37,536 nucleotides of DNA from Bacillota bacterium (GTDB lineage: Bacteria; Bacillota; Clostridia; Oscillospirales; Oscillospiraceae), in the NCBI GenBank assembly GCA_023402075.1, contig JAEXCS010000026.1:1-37536 (forward strand). Direction: 5' to 3'. The notes below the pieces were generated by a model, which was not told the origin of the DNA, searched no databases, and saw only the letters and a program-made list of their open reading frames with translations. This document shows, one piece after another, positions 23,153 to 30,732 of the stretch (positions within the stretch are counted from its first letter, which is position 1; each line of letters opens with the position of its first letter). The position numbers were made by a program, and so were the translations under genes.

Positions 23153-23686
23153 ATGGAACTGAAGGGAAGCAAGACGGAAGCAAATCTTTGGACTGCGTTT
23201 GCGGGGGAGAGCCAGGCCCGCAACAAGTACGACTTCTATGCCAGCAAAGCGCGCAAGGAGGGCTTTGAGCAGATCGCGGCCATCTTTGAGGAGACGGCCC
23301 TGAACGAGAAGGAGCACGCCAAGCTGTGGTTCAAGGCGCTGGACGGCATCGGCGTTACCGACGAAAATCTGGTGGCCGCCGCCGCGGGCGAGAACTACGA
23401 ATGGACGAACATGTATGCCGAGATGGCCCGCACCGCCGAGGAAGAGGGCTTTTTGGCGCTGGCTGCCCAGTTTGAGGGCGTGGCAAAAATCGAGAAGACC
23501 CACGAGGAGCGCTATCTGAAGCTGCTGGAAAACCTGAAAAAAGGCGAGGTTTTCAAAAAGGGCGAAAAGGTTATGTGGTTCTGCCGCAACTGCGGCCATG
23601 TGGAGATTGCGGAGAACGCGCCCCAGGTGTGTCCTGTGTGCAACCATCCCCGGAGCTATTTCCAGGTCAAGGCGCTTAACTATTAA
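23153..23686 (+). CDS. rbr: Rubrerythrin (peroxide-reducing diiron protein)
   Basis: A 177-residue protein with the two rubrerythrin domains. The ferritin-like diiron domain has AGESQARNKY (E19) and NEKEHAKLW (E52-x-x-H55), with the partner helices EWTNMYAEMARTAEEEGF and KTHEERY. The C-terminal rubredoxin-like domain has FCRNCGH and CPVCNHP, four cysteines for one iron. It reduces hydrogen peroxide with electrons from NADH via rubredoxin partners, in the cytoplasm of anaerobes. AAAGGGG precedes the ATG. It follows the PerR-like gene by 163 bp and ends in a strong terminator, so it may be co-transcribed or separately PerR-controlled. Confidence 0.96.
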   Translation: MELKGSKTEANLWTAFAGESQARNKYDFYASKARKEGFEQIAAIFEETALNEKEHAKLWFKALDGIGVTDENLVAAAAGENYEWTNMYAEMARTAEEEGFLALAAQFEGVAKIEKTHEERYLKLLENLKKGEVFKKGEKVMWFCRNCGHVEIAENAPQVCPVCNHPRSYFQVKALNY

Positions 23687-23699
23687 TTTACATTTGCTT

Positions 23700-23734
23700 G
23701 ACGGGGCCGCCGCTTTTGCGGCGGCCCCGTCTTT
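23700..23734 (+). terminator. Terminator after rubrerythrin
   Basis: GACGGGGCCGCCGC (23700-23713), loop TTTT, GCGGCGGCCCCGTC (23718-23731): a perfect 14-bp stem followed by TTT. Confidence 0.9.
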
Positions 23735-23895
23735 CCCTGTCTGGTGGACAAAAAACCCGCGGGAATCCACGAATTTTCGGAAAAGGCAAATTGCGCACAA
23801 GCAAACTAGTAGACTATCCTAACAAGTTTGTGGAAACAGACAAAAACCGCGTCAATTCTCCCCCTGTATTTTCGAAATGTTTGTATAAAACTCTG

Positions 23896-23924
23896 TTGAC
23901 GTTTTTGTAAAAAACGGATATGAT
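23896..23924 (+). promoter_or_regulatory. Promoter of the HPr gene
   Basis: TTGACG (23896-23901) and TATGAT (23919-23924) with a 17-nt spacer, 64 bases before the HPr start. The other bases from 23735 to 23895 show nothing I can assign. Confidence 0.75.
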
Positions 23925-23988
23925 ATAAGGACAAAATGACATGGTATGCGGAGTTTTAATACGGCGATAGGGAAAAGGAGTGCTGCAT

Positions 23989-24252
23989 ATGTATACACAG
24001 GAGATCACGGTCAATAACGAGGTGGGTCTTCACGCGCGGCCCGCGACGTTCTTTATCCAAAAGGCAAATGAGTTCAAAAGCGGAATCTGGGTGGAGAAGG
24101 AAGACCGCCGGGTAAACGCGAAGAGCCTTCTGGGCGTGCTGTCCCTGGGCATCGTCATGGGGACCAAAATTACGCTGATTGCCGACGGAAGCGACGAGAA
24201 GGAAGCCGTTGCCGCGTTGGCGGAGCTGATTGAGAACAACTTTGGCGAATAA
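23989..24252 (+). CDS. ptsH: HPr phosphocarrier protein
   Basis: An 87-residue protein, the normal HPr length. GLHARPAT places the phosphorylated histidine at H15, and VNAKSLLGVLSLGI places the regulatory serine at S46. Both sites present means it can carry phosphate from enzyme I to sugar permeases and also be phosphorylated by HPr kinase to act with CcpA; a Crh protein would lack the histidine. GGAG lies 9 nt before the ATG at 23989, which is preferred to a GTG three codons earlier. It stands alone, with its own promoter and terminator, and not next to an enzyme I gene within this window. Confidence 0.92.
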   Translation: MYTQEITVNNEVGLHARPATFFIQKANEFKSGIWVEKEDRRVNAKSLLGVLSLGIVMGTKITLIADGSDEKEAVAALAELIENNFGE

Positions 24253-24319
24253 CCCTTTCACCTGCGCTTGAACTTTTCACGGAGAAAAAAGAGAAAAAGA
24301 GACGGCCGCGTCTCTTTCA

Positions 24320-24347
24320 CCCCGCGGTAACGCGGGGTTTTCTTTTT
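24320..24347 (+). terminator. Terminator after HPr gene
   Basis: CCCCGCG-GTAA-CGCGGGG (24320-24337) followed by TTTTCTTTTTT. A smaller AGAGAC/GTCTCT stem precedes it. Confidence 0.93.
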
Positions 24348-24373
24348 TATATGGAAACGAGAGGAGGGAGTAC

Positions 24374-26233
24374 GTGACAAAAGACGAGCTGAGAGAAAAG
24401 GCAGGGAATCTGCCCCTGAAGCCCGGTGTTTATCTGATGATGGACAAAACCGGCAAGGTCATTTACGTGGGTAAGGCGAAAAAACTGAAAAACCGCGTCA
24501 GCCAGTATTTTCAGGACAGTGCGTCTCACACGGCGAAGACCCGGAAAATGGTGTCCGAGGTGGACCGGTTTGACACGATCTTTGTCTCCAGCGAGTGGGA
24601 AGCACTGGTGCTGGAAAACTCCCTCATCAAGCGGCATATGCCGCAGTATAACATTTTACTGAAGGACGACAAGGGGTATCCCTTTGTGCGGCTGTCTAAA
24701 GAGATGTACCCCCGGTTTTCCATGGTTCACCGCTATGCAGCCGATGCGGCGCGATACTTTGGCCCCTTTGGCGGCAGATTTGAGACGCGTCAGGCACTGG
24801 ACGCGGTGTGCGCCGCGCTGAAGCTGCCCACCTGCCGCCGGAAATTTCCGCAGGACATCGGCGTGGGGCGGCCGTGCCTGAATTATCACATGGGCCGGTG
24901 TGATGGGTGGTGCCGTCCGGGCTTGTCGGAGAAGGACTATCAGAGCCGCATGACGCAGGCGGCGGCGCTGCTGGAGGGGAAATCCAAGCAGCTTTTGCGG
25001 GAGATGACGGAGGAGATGGAAGCCGAGGCGGAAGCCCTTCGCTTCGAGCGGGCCGCCGTCCTCCGGGACAGGATCAACGCCATCGGTGCGCTGGCAAAAA
25101 AGCAGACGGTCATTGCGGGTCTTTGCGCGGACACCGATATCTGGGGCATCTACAAAGGGGCCAAGTGCTGCTATGCCATTCTCCACATGGAGGATGGAAA
25201 TTTGGCGGGACGGGAGACGGAGCTGTTTACCGCGCCGGTGGACGAGAACGAGGGGGAAATGCTCTCTGCCCTCGCCGCCCAGTATTACCTGCCCCGGTCG
25301 CTGCTGCCCCACGAAATTCTGCTTCCTGCCGACGCGGGAAACTGCGAGGAGCTGTCCGAGGCACTGTCCCGCCGGGCAGGCCGTAAGGTATGGGTTCACG
25401 TTCCCCAGAGGGGGGAGAAGGCAGGGCTTTTGGAAATGGCCCGGCGAAATGCCGCCGAGGAGGCGGAACGGGCCACTACCCGGGAGGAGCGCAGCAGTCA
25501 GGTGCTGGCCCTTCTTACAAAAATGACGGGCCTGCCCCGTCCTCCACAGCGGATGGAGTCCTACGATATCTCCAATACAGGCTCCAGTGAGATTGTGGCT
25601 TCCATGGTGGTTTACGGGGGCGACAGACCCCTGAAAAGTGCTTACCGCCGGTTTCAGATCAAAGATGTGTCCGGACATCCGGATGACTACGCCTCCATGC
25701 GTGAGGTGCTGCGCCGCAGGCTTCAGCGCGCCGCTGACGGGGACGAGAAATTTTTGCCCCTGCCGGATGTGTTTTTGATTGACGGCGGCGAGGTTCACGC
25801 CAAAACTGCTTTGGAGGTGACCCGGGCCTTTGGCCTGGACATCCCCATTTTCGGCATGGTGAAGGACGACCGCCACCGCACCAGGGCGCTGGTGACCCCG
25901 GAGGGGCTGGAAATAGGCATTCAGGCGAATCAGGCAGTGTTTGCCCTGATTGGTCAGATTCAGGAGGAGACGCACCGCTTTGCCATCACCTATAACCGGG
26001 AGAGCCATCGGAAAAACGCGTTGCACTCCGTGCTGGACGATATCCCGGGTGTGGGACCCAAGCGCAGGGAAGCACTGCGAAAGCACTTTGGAACCGTCAA
26101 GGCAATCCGTGCCGCCACGGAAGAAGAGCTTGCCGCCGTGGTGGGGCCTGCCGCAGCGGCAGGCGCCTACCGCCATCTGCACAAAATCGACGGTTCCGCT
26201 GTTAAGGCGGAATCGGCCGCGCAGGAAAACTGA
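24374..26233 (+). CDS. uvrC: Excinuclease ABC subunit C
   Basis: A 619-residue nucleotide excision repair endonuclease of normal length. The N-terminal GIY-YIG domain (GVYLMMDKTGKVIYVGKAKKLKNRVSQYF) makes the 3' incision. A Cys-rich linker (PTCRRKFPQDIGVGRPCLNYHMGRCDGWC) follows, then the UVR motif (EALRFERAAVLRDRINAI) that contacts UvrB. The C-terminal RNase H-like domain (RMESYDISNTGSSEIVASMVV, LPDVFLIDGG, HRFAITYNRESH) makes the 5' incision, and a helix-hairpin-helix pair (IPGVGPKRREALRKHFG) ends the protein. The start is GTG at 24374 after GAGGAGGG. It stands between its own terminator and that of HPr. The long opposite-strand frame is a shadow. Confidence 0.97.
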   Translation: MTKDELREKAGNLPLKPGVYLMMDKTGKVIYVGKAKKLKNRVSQYFQDSASHTAKTRKMVSEVDRFDTIFVSSEWEALVLENSLIKRHMPQYNILLKDDKGYPFVRLSKEMYPRFSMVHRYAADAARYFGPFGGRFETRQALDAVCAALKLPTCRRKFPQDIGVGRPCLNYHMGRCDGWCRPGLSEKDYQSRMTQAAALLEGKSKQLLREMTEEMEAEAEALRFERAAVLRDRINAIGALAKKQTVIAGLCADTDIWGIYKGAKCCYAILHMEDGNLAGRETELFTAPVDENEGEMLSALAAQYYLPRSLLPHEILLPADAGNCEELSEALSRRAGRKVWVHVPQRGEKAGLLEMARRNAAEEAERATTREERSSQVLALLTKMTGLPRPPQRMESYDISNTGSSEIVASMVVYGGDRPLKSAYRRFQIKDVSGHPDDYASMREVLRRRLQRAADGDEKFLPLPDVFLIDGGEVHAKTALEVTRAFGLDIPIFGMVKDDRHRTRALVTPEGLEIGIQANQAVFALIGQIQEETHRFAITYNRESHRKNALHSVLDDIPGVGPKRREALRKHFGTVKAIRAATEEELAAVVGPAAAAGAYRHLHKIDGSAVKAESAAQEN

Positions 26234-26274
26234 CGCAGGATGATTTATTCTAAAATGAAACGGTTTCGCCATGC

Positions 26275-26303
26275 TTGGTATGTGAACATGTTTGGTATGT
26301 GAA
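26275..26303 (+). repeat. Short direct repeat after uvrC
   Basis: TTGGTATGTGAA occurs at 26275-26286 and again at 26292-26303, just before the terminator stem. It has no known role. Confidence 0.4.
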
Positions 26304-26344
26304 AAGGAAAGCCAAGCGCCCTTTGGGCGCTTGGCTTTCCTTTT
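26302..26344. terminator. Bidirectional terminator between uvrC and the convergent membrane gene
   Basis: AAAAGGAAAGCCAAGCGCCC (26302-26321), loop TTT, and its perfect 20-base complement (26325-26344). The A-run on one side and T-run on the other let it work in both directions, 28 bases from the stop of the convergent gene. Confidence 0.93.
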
Positions 26345-26371
26345 AAAGCATATTGGGAAAAAACGGGCAAA

Positions 26372-26902
26372 TCAGTGCCTGAAAAACAGCTTGCGCAGGC
26401 GACATTGCCAAAGCAGCGTCATCTGACCCAAAGCCCGGTCCAAGAGAAAAAACGTCAGGTTTGCGCCCAGCAGGAACACCGCCGACAAAGGCCTTATGCA
26501 GCCCGCAAGCTTTGGATTCAGCACGTCCAGTCCCAGCGCCCGCAGCAGAAAATATAACACAGCCACGGCAGAGTTAAATACCGCCAGCTTGCACAAAAGG
26601 CGCACAAAGCGAAGGCGGAGCCGATCCAGCGTGGGGCGCAGAACGGGATAATATCCCAAAAGCAGATAGACCAGAGAGGGTTCCTTATCCGGTGTCAGCA
26701 GCAGGGCCAGCACCGCTGTCACGGCATAGACGCTTAGAGCCGGTCGCGGCCCGCGCTCTGACAGGACCGGCAGCAGGGCCAGCATTGCCAAAAGCGGAGC
26801 ACAGTACGTGGCTCCGGGGATAATGCCCCCCAGAAGCAGCAGCACCGTTCCAAGCGAAGCGGCTACACCGCACAGGGCGATTTCGTGACTTTGCCGACCC
26901 AT
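26372..26902 (-). CDS. Multi-pass membrane protein, ECF S-component-like
   Basis: A 176-residue, very hydrophobic protein with about five or six membrane segments. The N-terminal part (HEIALCGVAASLGTVLLLLGGIIPGATYCAPLLAMLALLPVL) resembles the start of small vitamin-transporter S components and related conserved membrane proteins. No substrate can be proposed. The start is the ATG at 26902..26900, which shares a base with the stop of the upstream sulfatase gene (TGATG), so the two are translationally coupled. An in-frame upstream ATG would begin inside the previous gene. It ends at the shared bidirectional terminator. Confidence 0.75.
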   Translation of the reverse strand: MGRQSHEIALCGVAASLGTVLLLLGGIIPGATYCAPLLAMLALLPVLSERGPRPALSVYAVTAVLALLLTPDKEPSLVYLLLGYYPVLRPTLDRLRLRFVRLLCKLAVFNSAVAVLYFLLRALGLDVLNPKLAGCIRPLSAVFLLGANLTFFLLDRALGQMTLLWQCRLRKLFFRH

Positions 26903-28809
26903 CAGCTTACGTCCTTGTATTTGAGCTTGTAATAGCTCCAGCAGCGCCACTTTGAGAGCAACTCCTGCCCGTTTTGATCCAGCGTGTCCAGCGTAGTCAC
27001 GCTTCCGTCAGGCAGGACTGCCGTCTCCTTCTGAATCACCGGATAATCCCGGCGCAGCTCACTCATAAACCGGAACCAGGGCGTCTCTGCGGCGTGACCT
27101 GTCAGTTCCAGCACCGTTGTACCCAAGAAGGCAGCGCTGATGGTTCCGTCTGCCGGCAGATTTAAAGCGGCGACGGTCGCGTCCCAGTCCAGCGCGGCGG
27201 CGGCCGCATCGTTGGCCCAAATGACATAAGGGGTTTCATAAGACTTTAAAAAGCCTGCCGAACCGTTTTCCTCCGGGGTCAGATTCATGCCAAGCTCCTT
27301 ATAGGCAAGCTGATTATCTCCCAGATAGGGAAGGTGGTCGCCCCAGAAGACCAGCACCACCGGCTCTTCACTGGCGGTGAAATACTTCGTCAGGCGGCCC
27401 AGCATGGCATCCGCGTCCCGTGCGCCCTCAATATAGACGGACAGGAGCATCCGGGCCTCGGCAGAGAGGTCGGCCGTGGTCTGCACCTGCGGAAAGGCGT
27501 GCCCCGGGCCGTATTTGCCAGAGGTGTAGGACATGTGGTTCTGGATGGTGGTGGTGTAGTTAAACAGCGGTTTTCCGGCGGACACTGCGGATTCGAATTT
27601 TCCTTCGATCAAACCTGCGGTATAGTCGTCCGTCACCCAGCGGCCCTTGTACTGAATTTCCGGCATGTCTTCCGCAAACTCCGTTTCTTCCGCGCCGAAA
27701 AAGTCGTAGACGTTTTCCCGGTTATAGAACCACGCATCCCCGGGGTGAAGGAAGGAGGTGGTGTAGCCGTCCGCGCCAAAGACCCGGTACAGGCTGTCCA
27801 GCTTGCGGTTCACCGCCCGGAAGGCGGAGGTGGTGGTGGCGGAAAGGGCGTTGGTCTGCATCCCAGTGAGCACGTCGAACTCTGTGTTGGCAGTGCCCCC
27901 TGCAAAGCCGGGAACCACCACATGACCGGAGATGGCATGGGCGCTTTCCCGGACGGCCTGAAGGTTTTTCAGGGGATTCTCTTCCGCCGAATAGGTAAAC
28001 ATGGGCTGATCCGTCAAGTCGGAAAATGCCTCGTTCATCACCATAATCACATTTACAGGGGAACTCTGTCCGGAATCGGTCGCCCCGCTTTCCCACTCCT
28101 GTGCCGCAGCGCGGCTGAAGCCGGCCGGTTTATCCACGGTGTAGGTGGTAAAGTGGTGGGTGAAGCAGTAGGGAAACCCCAGATCGTTAAACACGGAAGG
28201 AACGTAATAGGGGTTGGACGCGGGAAAGGAATTGTAAAGGGGATTGGAAGCGTAAACAGTGAAAATCAGGCCCGTCAGCACGCCCAGCGTAATTACGGCG
28301 CCCGAAAGGCGAAAGAGAAAGCGAGTCCAGATGGGATTTCCGGGGGACAGTGGTCTGCCCCGGAAAAAAACACCCAGAGCCACCAGTAATGCGCAGCTTA
28401 TGACCACAACGGCAATGGCGGGCCATGGAAAGCGGATGCTATAGGACCCGGCGGCGCTGGTTGCTTCCTTCAAAAGGCCCAGATCCCGGGGAAACAGCGG
28501 CTCGTTGCGCACCTCAATTTTAATGCGGTTGGCAATGGAGAGAATGCCGCAAAGTGTCCCCACCAGCGCGGCGGAGAAAAACACATTTGCAAACAGCAGC
28601 GCAAAGGCCACAATTAAAAGCCCGATGGGTAGGGCGTTCAGCACAATAAGCAGCGGCTCTCTAAGGAAAAGAGAAAGGGCGGCGCGCAGGCTGTTCGGCT
28701 GAATCCACAGGCACAGCAGTGTATAAAACCCCGTCAGCAGCACTGCCAGCAAAAATGTCAGCGGCAGGCCCATGCCCCGGGCAGGAAGGGGCTTTGTATG
28801 TTTTCTCAT
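26902..28809 (-). CDS. LTA synthase-like sulfatase-family membrane protein
   Basis: A 635-residue protein: about five N-terminal membrane helices in residues 15-190, then an extracellular alkaline phosphatase/sulfatase-type domain. Seen motifs are VIMVMNEAFSD (metal-binding Glu), GGTANTEFDVLTG with the likely catalytic Thr, and VVLVFWGDHLPYLG with metal-binding Asp and His. This is the layout of lipoteichoic acid synthases and related glycerol-phosphate or phosphoethanolamine transferases of the Gram-positive envelope. The exact reaction is not certain. The ATG at 28809 has AAAGGA 14 nt upstream, longer than usual, and no alternative start is in frame. It overlaps the following membrane gene at TGATG. 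Confidence 0.88.
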   Translation of the reverse strand: MRKHTKPLPARGMGLPLTFLLAVLLTGFYTLLCLWIQPNSLRAALSLFLREPLLIVLNALPIGLLIVAFALLFANVFFSAALVGTLCGILSIANRIKIEVRNEPLFPRDLGLLKEATSAAGSYSIRFPWPAIAVVVISCALLVALGVFFRGRPLSPGNPIWTRFLFRLSGAVITLGVLTGLIFTVYASNPLYNSFPASNPYYVPSVFNDLGFPYCFTHHFTTYTVDKPAGFSRAAAQEWESGATDSGQSSPVNVIMVMNEAFSDLTDQPMFTYSAEENPLKNLQAVRESAHAISGHVVVPGFAGGTANTEFDVLTGMQTNALSATTTSAFRAVNRKLDSLYRVFGADGYTTSFLHPGDAWFYNRENVYDFFGAEETEFAEDMPEIQYKGRWVTDDYTAGLIEGKFESAVSAGKPLFNYTTTIQNHMSYTSGKYGPGHAFPQVQTTADLSAEARMLLSVYIEGARDADAMLGRLTKYFTASEEPVVLVFWGDHLPYLGDNQLAYKELGMNLTPEENGSAGFLKSYETPYVIWANDAAAAALDWDATVAALNLPADGTISAAFLGTTVLELTGHAAETPWFRFMSELRRDYPVIQKETAVLPDGSVTTLDTLDQNGQELLSKWRCWSYYKLKYKDVS

Positions 28810-28854
28810 AGATAGTATGATAATCCTTTCCGCACAACTTTGAAATTCTTTTTT

Positions 28855-28882
28855 ATTATAATGCTTTTTCCGAAAAAAGCAA
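28855..28882 (-). promoter_or_regulatory. Promoter of the LTA-synthase-like operon
   Basis: On the minus strand TTGCTT (28882..28877) and a perfect TATAAT (28860..28855) with a 16-nt spacer, about 45 bases before the start codon. Confidence 0.6.
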
Positions 28883-28970
28883 GGAAAGGCCCCGGGTCTG
28901 TCCGCAGGGCAGAAACTTCCTCGCGAGAAACCATTCAGGTAAATTTATTTACGCACTTTGATGAAGCAAT

Positions 28971-29666
28971 TCAATTGATTTTAAGCTGCGCACCGTCTAA
29001 AAGCTTTTCGGTTCGTGGGGTTTCATCCGTTAAAGGAATCTCCATGACTCGCCATGTCTTGCCCTTTTCGTCAGGGTCAAAGTCTGGGTGATAGTAGAGC
29101 AGCTCCACCTTGTTCAAGGTGAGATGCTTCTCCACCTGCAGGATGCAGTCAAGCGCAATAGGGGCGAGAAGCTCTTTTATCTGTTCGTCATCGGGGAGTT
29201 TTGAAGTTTCATAGTCCCCATAATCAAATCGCAGATTGGTGATGGGGGTCATGGGTTCATCGTAATTCCAATATACATAGCAGGCGACGAATCGGTAGGA
29301 TTGCTCTAAAGCATAAGTGCGATACAATCTTGAAACCGTTTCTGTCACGCCGGTTTCCTGTAAAAACAGTTTCTCACGATATCGGTCACTCACGGCGGTT
29401 TGATTGGGTCTGCTTCTAATATAGAGGGGTTCATCCCCCAAATAGATTGCGGTTTCAAAGGAGTTGCTGACAGGATTGAATACCGTTTTTCCCATTGCGG
29501 CCTGTGGATAGACAGATTCACAATAGTTTTGGGCGATGCTCCGTGCCATCATCGTTCCAAAACCCAATGGAAAACCAATCAGAGTGGACAAGCCGATATA
29601 AATCACTAAAAATATTAATTGAATAATGAGAAGTGTTTTCTGCTTCTTTGTGAGAGGTGTCCGCAT
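28971..29666 (-). CDS. Single-pass membrane protein of unknown function
   Basis: A 231-residue protein beginning MRTPLTKKQKT followed by a hydrophobic helix (LLIIQLIFLVIYIGLSTLIGFPLGF), after which the chain is soluble and presumably outside the cell. The remainder has no motif I recognise; it contains many Tyr and acidic residues (YRFVACYVYWNYDEPM, LLYYHPDFDPDEKGKTW). GGAGG lies 7 nt before the ATG at 29666; the ATG immediately before it is equally in frame. It is a single-gene unit with no clear terminator. Slightly lower G+C than the neighbours hints at a later arrival. Confidence 0.7.
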   Translation of the reverse strand: MRTPLTKKQKTLLIIQLIFLVIYIGLSTLIGFPLGFGTMMARSIAQNYCESVYPQAAMGKTVFNPVSNSFETAIYLGDEPLYIRSRPNQTAVSDRYREKLFLQETGVTETVSRLYRTYALEQSYRFVACYVYWNYDEPMTPITNLRFDYGDYETSKLPDDEQIKELLAPIALDCILQVEKHLTLNKVELLYYHPDFDPDEKGKTWRVMEIPLTDETPRTEKLLDGAQLKIN

Positions 29667-29774
29667 CATACTGCCTCCAATCATTCTGCAAAACTTACTC
29701 GCCCGACTTTTGTTATACGAATAAGGGATGTTATTTTTTATATCCAGTATACCGCATAGCTGTGCTGCCGTAAA

Positions 29775-29966
29775 GCAAACGAATGCGAATCCCTGCGTTA
29801 CTGGCTATGCGCCTCAAACAAGTACGCCGACATGAAGGAACTGACACCGGAAATTCTGCGGAAGTTTGCAGAGCGCATTAAAATCCAAGAGCGGAGTGAA
29901 TGTCGCAGTCAAAACGCCACGCAGAGGATGGCTCGTTACTATCGTTTTACCGGCAGGATGCCATAA
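29775..29966 (+). pseudogene. Remnant of a serine recombinase (C-terminal end only)
   Basis: A plus-strand frame without a start reads KYADMKELTPEILRKFAERI and then KIQERS, ATQRMARYYRFTGRMP before TAA. The pattern (aligned KYxDxxELTPEIL, helix, basic I-x-I/V-x-E, then a hydrophobic strand RYYRFTGR) is that of the C-terminal end of large serine recombinases of the Tn4451/TnpX kind, with the DUF4368-like tail. Upstream the frame is closed by a stop at 29757 and no catalytic domain is present, so only about 64 codons survive. It marks an old mobile element in the chromosome next to the PII-DUF1538 operon. Confidence 0.65.
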
Positions 29967-30006
29967 CAACAGAAAAGGCACAGGATATAAAAATATCCTG
30001 TGCCTT
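29967..30006 (-). terminator. Terminator of the DUF1538-PII operon
   Basis: AAGGCACAGGATAT (29975-29988), loop AAAA, ATATCCTGTGCCTT (29993-30006): a perfect 14-bp stem. On the minus strand it is followed by TTCTGTTGTT and starts 12 bases after the PII-like stop. Confidence 0.85.
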
Positions 30007-30018
30007 ACCGTGAAAAAG

Positions 30019-30732
30019 CTACTGTGCGGGGTCCTCGTGCTCGACATGAAGGCCCAGCATGTCATCCACGGGGATGGAGAGCAAGATGCCACGGGCCTCG
30101 GATTTAATGCCCGCCTCGGTGTTGATGGCCTGCATAATGGTGTGCTTATCCTTGCGGCTGCAAAGAATGCACACAATGCTCTTTTCGGCCTTGATGGAAA
30201 CGCCCAGCAGCTTTTCTGCCTCTTCATAGCCCACGCCCCGCCCGTCGATAATCGTGCCGCCCATGGCGCCCACGGAGCGGGCGGCGCTCATAATCTTATC
30301 GGTATAGCCGCGGTTTACAATGGCAACCACCAGCTCGTATTTCGAGCCGCAGCAGCCCTCCTGCTTTCCGGTGTTCTGATCCAATTCTTTATCCTCCTCC
30401 CGCAGCAGCATCTGAGAAAACAGGCTGCTGATTCCGGACAGCGGAATCGTGAAGACAATTCCACGCCCCGGCTTGTGTAGCTGCATCTGCTGTGCGACTT
30501 CCTTGACGACGGAGGGAAGCCGTTCCTTTGGCCCCATGGTAATCACGAAGTCCTTTTCCGTTTTTCCAAGACCCAGATAATCCAGCATCTCGGAATTTGC
30601 CGTTCCCATGCCAAAGCAGAGGATATGGTAATACAGATGATGTCCTCGGCAGATTTCGGCGACCTTTTCGCCCTTGCCGCGATCCACAATGGTGACCATC
30701 AGCTTGATGATCCGGTTGCACTCATTGCTCAC
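30019..30732 (-). CDS. Tandem PII-like (GlnB-fold) regulatory protein partner of DUF1538
   Basis: A 237-residue protein made of two PII-like halves: residues 1-110 (IKLMVTIVDRGKGEKVAEICRG, KDFVITMGPKE, GIVFTIPLSGI) and 130-237 (YELVVAIVNRGYTDKIMSAARSVGAMGGTIIDGRG, SIVCILCSRKD, GILLSIPVDDMLG). GTIIDGRG sits where the flexible T-loop base of PII proteins lies. The pair probably binds a small nucleotide or ion and gates the DUF1538 membrane protein, by analogy with GlnK-AmtB. The GTG start at 30732..30730 is 9 nt after GAGGAGG and overlaps the DUF1538 stop by 11 bp, which supports a tight functional link. Confidence 0.85.
   Translation of the reverse strand: MSNECNRIIKLMVTIVDRGKGEKVAEICRGHHLYYHILCFGMGTANSEMLDYLGLGKTEKDFVITMGPKERLPSVVKEVAQQMQLHKPGRGIVFTIPLSGISSLFSQMLLREEDKELDQNTGKQEGCCGSKYELVVAIVNRGYTDKIMSAARSVGAMGGTIIDGRGVGYEEAEKLLGVSIKAEKSIVCILCSRKDKHTIMQAINTEAGIKSEARGILLSIPVDDMLGLHVEHEDPAQ

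Noticed and set aside
24656..26272. 538-codon minus-strand open frame opposite uvrC
   Set aside because: Antisense shadow of a G+C-rich conserved gene, with no start signal and low-complexity composition.
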